A stretch of 64,000 nucleotides of DNA, taken from positions 40,351,140 through 40,415,139 of the forward strand of contig NC_081411.1 in assembly GCF_030272615.1 (NCBI RefSeq), written 5' to 3'. The position numbers were made by a program, and so were the translations under genes. Within the stretch, counting starts at the first letter, position 1. The number at the start of each line of letters is the position of its first letter. The notes beneath the pieces are model-generated. The model saw only the letters and a program-made list of their open reading frames with translations, searched no databases and was not told where the DNA came from. Of this stretch, positions 22,441 to 33,950 are shown piece after piece. This stretch comes from Cryptomeria japonica (taxonomy: Eukaryota; Streptophyta; Pinopsida; Cupressales; Cupressaceae).

Positions 22441-24102
22441 AGTGGAAGTTATTCCACAGGGGGAGCATTAAGTTGCAGATTATTGTTGTTCCATAGTGAA
22501 ATTTGAAAATACATGTTTTACTTTCAATTTGGCATTGTTGTCAAAGGGGGAGAAGAATTTTGTGATTATGAGGAGGAGAACCAGTAACAAGATGAAGACA
22601 TGGAGAGCATGGTGAAAACTCGGTAATGTAAACTAGGATTCTTATTCACAATCATAAGAGCAATCAATAGGTATTGATATTTGTATTGCCATCAATGCCA
22701 AAGGGGGAGATTGTTGGCATTTGCATGAAGATTGCATTAATGATATGTTATGTTGTCATTGATGTCAATTAACTGGTAATGATATTGATGATATTACTAT
22801 TATTATTGATATTGTCTTGTAACCTGTAGGAAGAGCTTTGTGGAGGACATTGTAAACTGATATGTAGTTTGTGAGTTAAATCGATAACTAGTATAAGAGG
22901 TTAAACCCTATCTATGTAATGTAACCGATAAACCCTAACCAATTAAGGTTATTGAATTGGTTTTGTTGGTTTATGATCTAATCATGACTGGTAATGATGA
23001 TGACACATGTGATCATTGTATGAAGACAAGTTCAAAATGTTTTGGTGCATTTTTCTCTAAGGAATGAGCAAAGTGTATTGCATCTAATGCAAAGCATGTG
23101 ATGAGTGACTGAGTCTGATGAAGCGGTGATCAAGGAGAGGTTGGAGTTTTCTTGATTGATGTGTACAGATTGCTATGTAAATCGAACAGTCATACTTAAA
23201 CCAATTTGTTTGTAATCTTTATGAGATAATTAGGTTTTTGTTGTGTTACTGACCTAATTGATTTGTTATAAGGTCGACGAAGTTTTTTTGTAAAAGGTGT
23301 TGGTAGAAATCAGTTGAGTGTGTGGTTGTCAAACTGGATAATGAGTTTGCAGTTTGAGTAAACGAAGATAGATGCTTAAAAGGATCTGATCAAGCAAGTG
23401 TAGTGCTATTTAGATAGATCAAGCAAAATCCTATTGTTTTCTAACAATTATAGCAGAACTAAAATCCCCTAACCAAGTAAGCTCTAACAAGCTTGGTTAC
23501 TTCTTAAATCCTCTAACAAGGTGATCCATTAGCTTGGATTCTCAAATCCTCTACCAAGGTTACTCCTAATAGGGTACTTGCTTCTAACAAAGCATTTGTA
23601 GTCAATCCCTTAACCGAGTGATTCTTAATAGGATACGTTCTTAAAAGGACTTTTGTAAAGCTTTAACAGGCTTGGCTCCTAACAGGGCAAACTTGAGAAG
23701 AGTTCAGATAGTTATCTTGTGAGTCTCATATCACCGTGGTTTTTCCCATTTGGGTTTCCACATCAAAAATATTTGTGTCATGCGGTGAATTTTTTGTGGT
23801 TATGATCTGATGATTGATTTGATTAACTACTTAACTATTATGATAAGGCATGATAACCAAAAGAATTGAGAAATGGAGTCTATTGACATATGATAAAGCA
23901 TTTGGATGTTTACAAGTTTAATGTTGTTTACTATTAAGTTGCTAGAACAATCAACTGGTTTTCTTATGATTTTTTATCTTTATAGAGATATTTTACTGAT
24001 AAGTTTACTTTGTGTGATTGAGATTGAGATTGGGAAAGTTTGTATCAGTTTTTCAATTTATTGATTCACCCCCCCCCCTCCTCTCAGTAGTCTACCAGAT
24101 CA
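22441..24102 (+). mobile_element. LTR retrotransposon 3' end: polypurine tracts plus LTR
   Basis: Purine tracts AGGGGGAG at 22458, 22545 and 22702 are followed by an LTR that starts TGTTGGCATTTG at 22712. The LTR carries the TCACCGTGGTTTTTCCC motif and the C-run plus CTCTCAGTAG motif near its end, seen also in the Copia LTRs at 2240 and 48422. I place the end at about 24102 (AGATCA), which is uncertain. No coding part is recognisable upstream, so this is a truncated fossil. Family: probably Copia, by LTR and tract similarity. Confidence 0.75.
22712..24102 (+). repeat. LTR of the truncated element
   Basis: Boundaries: TGTTGG start after AAGGGGGAGAT; end near AGATCA, less certain. Inside, 23450-23700 holds a cluster of short degenerate words such as CCTCTAACAAGG and CCTAACAGGG, which recur in inverse orientation in the LTRs of the element at 49673-57217. 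Confidence 0.7.
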
Positions 24103-24179
24103 TTATTCTTTCATCATACCATCAAATTCTATCCACAACTTCTAGTTCCAATGGAAGTGCCCTTATGACAATCATGTGA

Positions 24180-24881
24180 TTGGTATTCTTTGGAACTTAT
24201 CTCTACCTCATAATAGCTTGGGGCTTGTGGAAGGAAAGAAATAATAGGGTCTTTAGAGATTTGGAGTCCAATGCTCTTATGGTGGCTGTCAGAATAAGGA
24301 ATGCTATTAAGGATAATTTTCTTAATTATTGTCCTGGCAGGAAAGATGATCCTCCTCTTGAGTCTTGTCGGGAGGAATGGGATACTATCAAGTGGTGGCA
24401 GATAAGCTTGAATATATCTATCCCTATTTATAAGGTCAAACATACTAGAGAGAATGTTTCTTAGAATCTGCCTCTTTCAGGGTAGATCAAAATTAATATA
24501 GATGGGGCAGCCAAAGGAAATCCTGGACTGGCTGGTTGTGGGGGAGTGGTGAGGAACCATTTGGGTTTGTTGGTCTCTGTGGTGGCACTCCCTTTGGGCA
24601 CCCAGACTAACCACTTTGCGAAGGCCAGCACTGCCTATACTGGGCTAGTCATGGCAAGCGAGGGGTTCAAGCAGGTCTGGTTGGAGAGTGATTCACTTAA
24701 TATCATCAAATGCATTAAGAGATATACAGTGCCTAGCTAGACTATCTCAAACTTAGTCAGAGATTGTCTTGAGATGATAGCCGACTTGGAGGATTTCAAT
24801 ATTTCGCACATTTTTCGGGAAGGAAACAAACCGACGGATCATTTGGCCAACTTGGCAGTGGGTAATGTGGTGGTTAAATGA
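24180..24881 (+). pseudogene. LINE polymerase C-terminus with RNase H domain
   Basis: The RNase H signature IDGAAKGNPG is at about 24496-24526, LESDS (second acidic site) near 24690, and the C-terminal block around PTDHLANLA at 24830-24860, ending at a TGA (24879-24881). The frame is interrupted by in-frame stops before and inside the domain. The first acidic residue of the fold is present; the usual glutamate block is poorly conserved (around STAYTGLVMA). RNase H of this kind removes the RNA template strand during target-primed reverse transcription. This copy is inactive. Confidence 0.8.
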
Positions 24882-26478
24882 TGGAGTGGAGGGGAAACTT
24901 TCCCAAAAACCCTATGTTACCTGGCAAGAAATGATGCCAAGATCTATGGCCTTTCCAATGAAATTTATGATGAAATATTATGATGGGATGGGAGTCGTTG
25001 GGGTGGTATTTCAAATTATTACCACTTTGAGAAGTGTAAGAACGTTTAGTTTGCCCTATTTATGGTTTCCTTTTCCCCTGGTTTTTTTGAAATCTCTATT
25101 TTGCTCGAGCTTTAGAATGGGAGGGGAGAAGAAGAGATTTGAACCCATAACTTATGATAAATGGTAGAAGAACAAGGAGGTTTGGGAGGAAATATCTTAT
25201 GGTGGGATGGTTCCTTTTTTGGAAAGACTGCATGGTCATTCGTCCATTGTTATGGAAAGCTTCATCAAAGGGTAGAATAAGGGTGTGCTGACTACTTTTG
25301 GGGTGGAGTTTCAAGTTGATGAAAATCTAGTCACCACTGTTACAGGCCTGGATATGAAAAGAAAAAAATTCTATAGAGACAGGAAGTCAGGTGAGGAGGC
25401 TATCACGACCTTTTATGATAAGGAGAAGAAAATACTGAGGATTACGAAGATGACAGACGATGGCTATAACAGGAAGGATTTGGTTTCCCTCTAGGCTGAT
25501 ATGGTAGAATTTATCATGAGGTACATCATCCTAGATGGTAGATATGCTAGTATTGTTTCTCATCATTTTACTATCTTAAACCATTTTAGACATGGTAGAT
25601 TGACTTCCATTACCTTTTATCTAGTTTCGTCTTTGGAGAATAGTTTAGTTAAACAATCTGAAAAACAGGATAACCCTATGATCCATGAAGGGCTTATCTT
25701 TTTAATTATGGAATACGCCTAGGCCCATGAAGTGAAACTCTCCCCCAAGGATAAAACCCACATTTCCTCTTCTAACCCTGATGTGTAGTTGATTTTTGAT
25801 ACGGAAATGGATGAGGATGATAGTGGAATGGCCATGCACTGGCAGGATATCAAGGATATGGAGGACCCTGAGTATAAACCTAAAATTGAAGTGGAGTTTA
25901 TGGTAACCCCAACAACTCATAGCAGCAGGAAAACCAATCCCCCAAGGTGGGTAGCTAGTAAGTTTAAATCCAACAGTAGGAAAATGCAAGACCTAGATCC
26001 TCCCACCAAAAATAAATCGAAACTGACCAAATCTAGTGGGTCCAAAGCCCTGAACCATGAGATTAAGTTAGACATCCCTATCAAGGTGGATGATGAGAAA
26101 CATGGGAGTGTGATTAAGGATAATAAAGATGAGATAAAGGAGGAGAGGGTGATGTGGAATTTTCTATTGGAGGCTACCAAAAGTCAAGAGCAATGTTGGA
26201 AGTGGGTGGAGAAGGAGATTGAATCCCTAAAAGAAGGGATTAAAGGAATTGTTGACACTTTCACGAAATCCCCAGGGCCCAATAAATCTGAGATGATCAT
26301 GAGTATGATCCAAAAAATTTTGTAGGATGTGGAAACCATGAAAGTTAACAAGGAGCACAAAATTGAGAAGCTGGAAGAGGATGTGAGTGAGATCAAGGAA
26401 AACCTAAACAATCTAGTGGAAATCAGTAGACAGGTAATGAACAATAGTGTTGATGGTTGGAAAATATTAATTCCATGA
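24865..26478 (+). pseudogene. Downstream LINE-associated ORF with plant-transposon-like domain and charged C-terminus
   Basis: A single reading frame runs for about 1.6 kb from an ATG that overlaps the end of the polymerase ORF by 17 bases. It is interrupted only by six in-frame stops, all TAG. The middle part (about 25260-25720, with GVEFQVDENL, YIILDGRYASIVSHHF and LLIF-like blocks) resembles what I remember as the putative plant transposon protein family seen near plant retroelements. The last third is lysine- and glutamate-rich with heptad-like spacing (EKEIESLKEGIKGI; EKLEEDVSEIKENLNNL), so a coiled coil is likely. I do not know its function. RNA binding or oligomerisation, as in LINE ORF1 proteins, is only a guess. 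Confidence 0.55.
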
Positions 26479-27533
26479 TGATTGATTATAGAGCCAAGCC
26501 CATCACCAGTGACCCTCTCATGGGTGAAAAGTGGGAAAAGATTGCTTTGAAGGCTAGACAGAGTGTTGTTGTTGGGAAGATCAGTTCGGGTTCATGTCCT
26601 AGAACCAGAAGCTAAAGCCAGGACCAGGATACCTCCAAATTAATCATGGAGGACTTGGAGAAGATTAATAGGAGTATTATTCACAAAAACACTGATTTGA
26701 TGCACTCCCTTAGTTGAGTGCATGGTCTAGTGCATGGTCATGTTTTTGGGTTCTGCTTTTTTGTTTTTTGTTGTTGGTCTGGGTGGGGCTTGTCCCCCAT
26801 TCTGGTTAGTTTTTTGGTCTGGTTAGCTGCTAGCCATGGTCTGTAAAACTTTAGGTTTCAAGTCCCTGTAAAACTTGTTTATCTTTATCAAAAACAAAAA
26901 GATATTGGAATCAAGTTGTGATGAATAATATTTATTGATTCAAATTGTAGCATGATATGCAATTGGCTAAGTTGTTGACATGTATTTAGATTGAATATCC
27001 AGTTAGATAGGTTGTGTAAAATTTTGATGGGAGAGGTATAATAAGTTATATTTGTTCTCAAGAAAAAGTTGGATACTAATAATATAGTTATGAGGTAGTC
27101 TATTTTTTTACTATTATATTCAAATGTACATAGAATTCAATTTATAGAGAGTAGGTAGATAAAAAATTATATGTTTAGAATGTTTTACAGGAGTTAATGT
27201 TTCTCACTAATACAACTATAAATTATTTTTTGTATTTGCAAATAATATAGTGTTATAAGTATCCGATTATACATTAAAGTTATCTATATGAATGTTATAT
27301 CAGCAAGATAGGAGATCAATTTAAATATAATAAAAAGATACTATTTGTCACATATTGTACTTGCTAGTGTCTTCTTAGAAATGTATTCAAAATATAAACC
27401 CTTAATCAATCACCATAAGAATACAATTGTTTGGCACTCTCACAAACTTCTTTTGAGTAAAGCCGAAATTCGATGCAAAAAAAATTTATTTTAATGATTA
27501 TTCATTCAAAATTACATTCCAAATATTATTATG

Positions 27534-27554
27534 ATATATATATATATATATATA
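27534..27554. repeat. (TA)n microsatellite
   Basis: About ten uninterrupted TA units; likely length-variable. Confidence 0.9.
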
Positions 27555-27749
27555 ATCGAACATGATAATATTGTAATTATATGTATATTTTACAATGAAG
27601 ATGTTCAAATATAACTATAACATCAAATTTAGATTGTGCTTTATTCAAGCATGGTCAAGGGACAAGTAAGACATGTGACTATTAATTATTTGAGCACAGG
27701 TTCAGAGTGATCAAAGTTGAGGAGCTTTCCTTTACTTTTTAAGTGCACT

Positions 27750-27811
27750 TTATGTCTCACCCAACATTTGACTGCCTGATTTATGTCTCACCTAAAATTT
27801 GGCTGCCTGAA
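27750..27811. repeat. 31-bp tandem duplication in the dehydrogenase upstream region
   Basis: TTATGTCTCACC..A..TTTG.CTGCCTGA occurs at 27750 and again at 27781, with a few mismatches. It lies about 400 bases before the start codon, where promoter elements could sit. No known regulatory word was recognised. Confidence 0.75.
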
Positions 27812-27911
27812 ATCAATAAAGAGATGGGGAAGATATAGAAATATGATTTTAATATGATTTTTTGGAAAAGCCTTTAGAAGCTTTGATTATGGTGTTGACA
27901 TTGTGATGTCC

Positions 27912-28030
27912 CTTTATAACGACCGACAAACTTTAACTCCAATTCAATTCCTTATGCTCCTTTCCAACTAGCGTTGCCGGCTTCCTCATAAACAGTTCGA
28001 CCTACCCAGATCGCCATTTCAAAAATTTAT
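27912..28030 (+). promoter_or_regulatory. Possible core promoter of the dehydrogenase gene
   Basis: Two TATA-like words precede the gene: CTTTATAAC near 27912 and ATTTATAAC near 28024. The second lies about 165 bases before the start codon. Neither can be confirmed without transcript ends. An ATG in the presumed leader (about 28036) would open a short upstream frame if transcription starts before it. Confidence 0.35.
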
Positions 28031-28191
28031 AACAGATGTCGTCCCTGCGTTCCCGTTTGTGTGAACCCAAATTCACTAGTGAATAACTTCTAGTTCATAA
28101 CAGTCATTCGAAAATTATCTCTCTGGTTCAGCGTTATACCATCTCCAGCTTCTAAAGCTTATTCTCATCTAATCTTATCAGACGAAGAACA

Positions 28192-29742
28192 ATGCCTTCA
28201 ACAGGAGTGGAGGGAAGGTTATCTGCTAATTTTCTTCTTTGTTTCGATTCCTTTTATTTAGTTATTTTGATATTTTTATGCGATGGAAGATTTTATATCA
28301 TTTTTATGTTAGTTTTGTTGTCTGGGAGCACAAGTCTATATTGATATTTCATTGGATAGAAACCAAAAGCTGAAAGCTATCCATCGTGTCAAAGTCATTT
28401 GGACATGATCTCACATACCATCAGCTTCAGTGGTAGTTATTTTGATTTTTTTTTTTGCAATAGATAATTTTATATCATATTCAACTTAGTTTTGTCATCT
28501 GGTATGGGACAAAGAGTCTATACTGATATCTCACATACCATCACCCTTAGTGGTAGTTATTTTTACATTATTTTTGTGATAGATGATTTAATATCATATT
28601 CAACTTAGTTTTGTCATCTGATATAGGAGCAAGAGTCTATACTGATATCTCACATACCATTGGCCTTAATGGTAGTTATTTTGATATTCTTTTGTGATAG
28701 ATGATTTTATATCATGTTCAACATTCAACATAATTTTATTATCTGGTATGGGAGCTAGAGTGAAAATTAAAGATTAAAAGGTTTGAATATTAATAAATAA
28801 TGTAAACAAAGAACATACCATCACCCTTACCTGCTTGACCAATTGAACTCTTTGATTGATATCTTTATGGGCAAGTACGGTTAATGAAATTATTTCTTCA
28901 ATTTGAAGCTCTTTTTGATTCACGTTTGCAGATGATAATTGGGTCTGGTTTTAAAATGCAGATTGGAAGGGAAGGTTGCAATAGTTACAGGCGGGGCACA
29001 TGGAATTGGAGAAGCCACGGTTCGCCTCTTCACTAAACATGGAGCAAAAGTCATAATTGCAGACATTGCAGACGCTGCTGGTCACAAGCTTGCAGAATCT
29101 CTGTCACAGTGGGCAATCTATATTCACTGTGATGTGAGCAAAGAGGAAGACGTTAAGGCAGCAGTAGATTTGGCCATGAAAAAGCACGGGCGCCTTGACA
29201 TTATGTTCAACAATGCGGGAAGGGCAGATAGCAACAAAAATGGCGTTGCAGAGTATGAGATGGACCAATTTGAAAGCACCATGAATGTTAACGCAAAAGG
29301 TGTAATGCACGGCATTAAGCACGCAGCCCGTGTTATGATACCCACCAAGAAGGGCTGTATTATTTCTACAGCCAGTGTTTCAGGGATTATGGGAGGCGTT
29401 ACTCCTTATGCTTACACTGCCTCAAAACATGCAGTTATAGGGCTGACTAAAAATGGTGCAGCTGAGCTTGGGAAATATGGTATTAGAGTCAATTGCGTTT
29501 CTCCTTCTCTTGTTGCAACAGAAATTTTAATGGACTATTTGGGAACCAAAGATAAGGGCGTAGTAGAGGCATGGGGTAGCAGCGTAGGCAACTTGAGTGG
29601 AGCGATACTTAAGCCAGAGGATATTGCAGAGGCTGTTCTATATTTGGCTAGTGATGAATCTAGATATGTGAGCGGCCATAATCTTGTGGTGGATGGAGGC
29701 TCCACGGTTGTAAATCACGACTGGGGACTGTACAAGAAATAA
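28192..29742 (+). CDS. Short-chain dehydrogenase/reductase (classical SDR, secoisolariciresinol dehydrogenase-like)
   Basis: Two exons, 28192-28217 and 28962-29742, encode 268 aa. Exon 1 gives only MPSTGVEG plus two bases of the next codon; the GT donor at 28218 and AG acceptor at 28960-28961 restore the frame as R-L-E-G-K. Classical SDR marks: cofactor loop TGGAHGIG (18-25), acidic D43 at the end of strand 2, favouring NAD(H) over NADP(H), CDV (65-67), NNAG (92-95), N119, and the catalytic S147, Y160 and K164 (YTASK). The C-terminus has SGHNLVVDGG. Length fits the plant SDR110C group (secoisolariciresinol, momilactone, xanthoxin and zerumbone dehydrogenases), which oxidise alcohols of lignans, terpenoids or hormones, usually in the cytosol. 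The substrate cannot be read from sequence. The frame is intact and probably functional. Confidence 0.93.
28218..28961 (+). other. Intron 1 of the dehydrogenase gene
   Basis: 744 bp, GT-AG borders, phase 2. An earlier AG at 28931 would put a stop in frame, which supports the acceptor at 28961. Most of the intron is a tandem repeat. Confidence 0.8.
28255..28755. repeat. About 120-bp tandem repeat inside the dehydrogenase intron
   Basis: The word TCACATACCAT recurs at 28411, 28531 and 28650 (spacing 120 and 119). It is followed each time by GGTAGTTATTTT, a T-run, GATAGATGATTT(T)ATATCAT and GTCATCTGGTATGGGA-like sequence. A fourth, more diverged copy with an insertion starts near 28255. Copies differ by point changes and short indels. 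Confidence 0.85.
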
Positions 29743-31170
29743 ATATTGGTATGTCCAGTTCCTATGTCGCCATTCTATATATAGTATGCCATATCAGCAC
29801 CCTAATATGATAAATAGTTCTATCTGTTATAAATACAGGTGTTTTATTTTAAATATCTTTACTATGTAAATACCTTTTAAATAAAACTATTAATAAATAG
29901 TAGTTTTAAAGGACAATCCAATGGTTGAATGCGTCATTTGTTGAATTTCACAGAGCAGGGCCTGCACATGGTAAGGATTCTTCTGGTTATGAGAATTGAT
30001 AGTGTGGGTCTTATTTGTTGTCACAGTTGTGTAATTGAATTTATTTGTTTCAGTTTATAAATTTTCATAGAAGCTATGTATTTATTGGATGCAATTTTTT
30101 ATTTATTAATTCATCAATAATCATAATCATCAACAATTATATATTTCAATCTTTTTAATTTAATAATATTTAAAAATATAAACTTTTATTGATTCATTTT
30201 GAAAATAATCAAGACAAAAATTAAATTAAATTGAGAAGAGATTAAAGTGAGTTAAGATTAGTTTTTAGGGATGGTAAGATTATTTATGCATTCATTTGAT
30301 ATAATTTTTTTGATTGATTCAATAATAATCATACAAAATTTAAAAAATTCACCAAAAATTATGTACTCTAATTTTTTCAATTAATAATGTTTTTTTTTAA
30401 ATATAATTTTTAATTGGTTCATTTTGAAAAATAGTTAATACAAACATAAGATTATATTTGAAGATTTTACATTTATTTGATGTTATTACACTATTATATA
30501 GCTTTGAAATAATATGACACTTAATTGAGGGTATAATAAATCGTCAACAAATCTTTGAATGCATCTTCAATACATTGCGGCCAATAAATGTATGAGAAGA
30601 CATTAAAGTGATGTAGCAATTTTACTCATTAATGTATTGAAATGACATTAAGTGAACTAACAAAAAAAAATATGACAATTAATTTAGCATTCCATAAAAT
30701 ACAATATGAGAGAGTACAATGAAATACTTTTTGTTGACTTTCTTAGCTTGACTGAAATGTATCTTTTATTAAATTTATTGAATTAAATTGACATAAAAAT
30801 ACAAAATCTATACCAATCTACCTAAATATTGGAGGATTGGAATTCAACATTTATTATTTTATTATAATATCTTTTCATGAAATGCCTAAAAAATATGCAT
30901 GAACAATGTTCTCACCCAATGTGCACAACTAACTAATAAAGTTTTTGTTTGTCGAAAAACTTTGCATAATTGAGAAGGCTATGGTGGTAGTGAATTCTTT
31001 CTATAGAATATAGTTGTCAAGTTTCAAATATCAATTATTCAAAAATAATATTCATTCTCACGAAAGTTTGCGAAGACTCTGGATGAGGTGCACAATATTT
31101 GTTGTCAACAAAGTAATGTTGCAACCTATTTTTCAATATTGTTAGATCTACAAGTTTCTATTACATTTTA
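29743..31170. other. AT-rich spacer after the dehydrogenase
   Basis: No gene. AATAAA-like words at about 29740 and 29879-29895 could serve as polyadenylation signals for the dehydrogenase. The rest is AT-rich with A/T runs and no recognisable repeat family. Confidence 0.65.
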
Positions 31171-31174
31171 TTTC

Positions 31175-31310
31175 TTGTTTCCTTTTTTTTATTAGTGTAA
31201 AATGGGTTTTAAAGGGGACCCAATACCCTTTACCAAAAAGGACAACTAGCACCAAGAGAGAACCAAAGGCAAATAAACAATTGGCCAACAACAAAATAAA
31301 AGAAATAAAG
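31175..31310 (-). mobile_element. Possible LINE 3' tail, minus strand
   Basis: On the minus strand the sequence reads a GGGTATTGGGTCCCCTTTAA block followed by CCCATTTTACACTAATAAAA and an A-run. This is the type of 3' end seen in plant L1 LINEs. No coding sequence is attached, so it would be a very short 5'-truncated copy. Confidence 0.4.
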
Positions 31311-31389
31311 AAGGGTCATCAGACTCGAAAGCCTATTGAAGATTTTTTAACATTTTTGAAACTTTGGCATTCTTGTGAATCATGTTGAA

Positions 31390-31690
31390 TGTTCTAATGC
31401 TCAAGAAAATTGAGAGGTGGTGTGAATCAATTGTATAAATAAATCTTAAATCTATTCCCTTAAATCAAATATGCCACAACTTAACTTTAAAACTTAATCC
31501 ACAGAAAGATATGAGCATGAAAGAACATGAAAACTAGAGCACACCATACATAACGAAACACCAAATTTTACATGGAAAACCCTATTAGGAGAATAAAATG
31601 GTGAATTCTATTCTCAATATATGAACACTTGTCAAGGTGACACTAGTTAAGGTGATTTTTACAAAGAAAGGCTCACTACTGACTAGGAAG
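31390..31690 (-). repeat. LTR-like fragment, minus orientation
   Basis: TTGAGAGGTGGTGTGAATCA followed by a stretch ending ACATGGAAAACCCTATTAGG parallels the inverted LTR ends of Copia elements in this window (GAGAGGGGGGGTGAATCAG; ACATGGAAAACCC). It is degraded and has no clear ends. A similar fragment lies at 43440-43640. Confidence 0.5.
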
Positions 31691-31728
31691 GGACACATTA
31701 GGCTAAGGAAGATGGATAGAATGTTTCT

Positions 31729-33250
31729 ATGATTTTACTAGATTTTGAAAAGGAATACGACAAAATTGATTGGGCCTTTGTTCTTCAGGTACTGAAAGAT
31801 TTTGGATTCCCTCCAAATTTTTGTAAACAGATCAATATTTTATTTAATCACTCCTCTACGGTTATCGATGCAAATGGAAAATTGTCTACACCTAGTTTTA
31901 TTAGACAAGGTTGTCCAATAGCTCTAGATCTTTTTGTCATAGCAACAGATGCCTTGTATTACATTCGTAGGACATTAAATTTATCCTCCTCTCAGGGGCA
32001 TTAGACTTCCTAACAATGAGAAAATCTTGGATACTCGATTTTCATATGAGAGGGCTTTATTCAATGAGTTGTCTGAGGCCAATTTTGATAATATTATTAA
32101 CAGATTAAATATCTTCTATGATGCCTCTAGATCTAAAATAGCCCCTCATAAATCTACTACTATTGGTTGGACAATGGAGGCACCTCAATGGATTTCAAAT
32201 AATAGTTGGGGTTGGTTTGATCCCTTTAGGGTTATTATATATCTTAGAATTTCATTTTCATCTCACCTTCTTTATTAGACGTGTGTGAGTGGGTTTATAA
32301 AAAGATGGAGAGGAAACATTTGAAACAGTATGCCCACCTTTTGTCCCTTGCTAGTAAAGTTCAAGTAGTGTTAAAAAATTGGCATCTCATGTCATTTACC
32401 ATTCCATTTCCTTGTTGTTTGTCAATGTTTAGTTCAAATAGCTACAAGTGATTATGACCAAATTTCTCTAGTTTGATGTAAAAGGTTACCATGAAAGACA
32501 TAGTGTTTCTTGGGCATGGTGCTACTTTCCATGAGACCAATGAGGCTTTGGTTTGAAAGATTTGAATACTCACTGCATTACATAGAGAGGAGTCATGGAA
32601 GGTCCTAAACAGAAATAACTTAAAATTATCAAATCCAAAAATAGGCAAATAGTAGCATTCTCTTCATATTCAAGATGTTGTTTTTTGGGTAGTTTGAGAT
32701 TAGATTCTATGGATCGGTGGTCTTTGCCTCTTAATGTTAATCGGAACAAACCTAGGTATGCTTGGGAGTAGTTGAGATCTGATTATGGATTGCCTCTATA
32801 AAAAAAGAAGATTTTTTTTATGATTCATAAGGTCTTGGATGATTGGTTACTTGGAAAATTGATATGTGATTTTGATCTTATTAATAGGACATCATGGAAA
32901 AATGGTACTAAACTATGTTCTATTTCAATCAAAAGAATTTACTACATGTTAGTTGGCTTGGGAGAAGTATATAGTTGGCTTAATAAGGCATGAAATTTGA
33001 GGTAGCCTAACTCTAAATGACATAAAGTTTCATCCCATTTATGTTATAAATTTATTGAACCAAAAAAAAACCTATTTTAGATGGTTTCTTATACTTTAAA
33101 AACTTGTTGTTGGCCCTGTTTTCCATCCCTATGGTGTGGCCCCTAGGAAATGTGATTTATGTGATATGCCTAAAACTTATGAGCATCTCTTTTTTTATTA
33201 TAACTATGAAATGACTCTTTGGTCTTTGACATTTGGTTAACTTGTTAATA
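31729..33250 (+). pseudogene. LINE reverse transcriptase remnant
   Basis: Pieces of the reverse transcriptase fingers and palm and of the downstream zf-RVT region are readable in several frames. The segment after RQGCP is shortened, and the block that normally holds Y/F-A-D-D reads SYERALF, so catalysis is lost. The downstream block SKIAPHKSTTIGW is typical of plant L1 polymerases. Confidence 0.78.
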
Positions 33251-33299
33251 GGATTGATTGTAATAAATTTTCTTGGTCCAAGATTTTGGTTCATTAAAT

Positions 33300-33950
33300 T
33301 CAATGTGTTTTGGCTTCTATTTTGGCTCCTAACACTACCCCTAATAAAGGAAATAAAGTGCTCAATTACCAAGATACTAGCCAAAATACTATTGCTAGTA
33401 AAGGGAAAGTGGTCAAATTTCCCCGTGAAAAGAGCCATGTTGCTTCAACCCAACCTTCCCCTATTATTGACATTTTTGATGGGGAAGGTCTTCCCACCCT
33501 ATGAAACACACCTTGATGAAGCCTTGGACGGTCTTAATACTCTAGAGGGTTGTGACGAAGAGGAGGATGAGGAGCTTGAAAACAAAGGGGCCACCAATAA
33601 TGAGGATACTCCTTAAAATTGGCAGGTTCTCGCTAGAAAGTTAGATGATCTTGAGGTCAAAATAGAAAATATTTAAACACCACAAATTTTCCTTGTCTAT
33701 GAAAGGAATAGAGAAATACATTTTAAACCTGAGAAAGTCATCGAACAACTTATCAACATTAATAATAATCTGATGTGTAAGACTATTATTGGCATGGTTG
33801 ATATTGGAAGTAAAATTGAAAAGAAGGCAAAGAAGAATGACCCTAAGAGAATAGATGAAAACAAGAAGAAAGGGAAGAAGACACCTTCTTTGATGGCTTG
33901 GGAGGCTACTCTAAACCAAATGGCTGAAGTTTGGGATTCTGCCTTTTAGA
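33300..33950 (+). pseudogene. Charged 3' segment of the LINE
   Basis: Short frames encode Ser/Thr-rich then Asp/Glu- and Lys-rich stretches (EEDEELENKG; KKAKKNDPKR; ENKKKGKK), placed between the polymerase remnant and the tail. The position parallels the extra ORF of the LINE at 24.1 kb, but I see no convincing residue-level match. It may be an unrelated or rapidly changing part. Confidence 0.4.

Larger units (their letters stand above)
24103..26903 (+). mobile_element. 5'-truncated plant L1-type LINE with an extra downstream ORF
   Basis: A non-LTR retrotransposon that begins inside the end of its polymerase ORF. The sequence WGLWKERNNRVF followed by an RNase H domain (about 24490-24880) is the usual C-terminus of plant L1 polymerase. 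A second ORF follows directly, in another frame, and runs to about 26480. The 3' end (26700-26903) is a T-rich untranslated region ending CTTTATCAAAAACAAAAAG, a LINE-type tail. No reverse transcriptase core is left. I did not find a clear target duplication. It could in principle be two elements side by side, but the overlap of the two ORFs argues for one. Confidence 0.75.
26904..27911. other. AT-rich spacer upstream of the dehydrogenase
   Basis: No coding region seen. It holds a (TA)n microsatellite at 27534-27554 and a 31-bp tandem duplication at 27750-27811. Confidence 0.7.

Noticed and set aside
28939-28962. Dehydrogenase start at the ATG at 28939
   Set aside because: The AG acceptor at 28960-28961 and the exon at 28192-28217 give a better N-terminus in phase. 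The short leader MGLVLKC is intron sequence.
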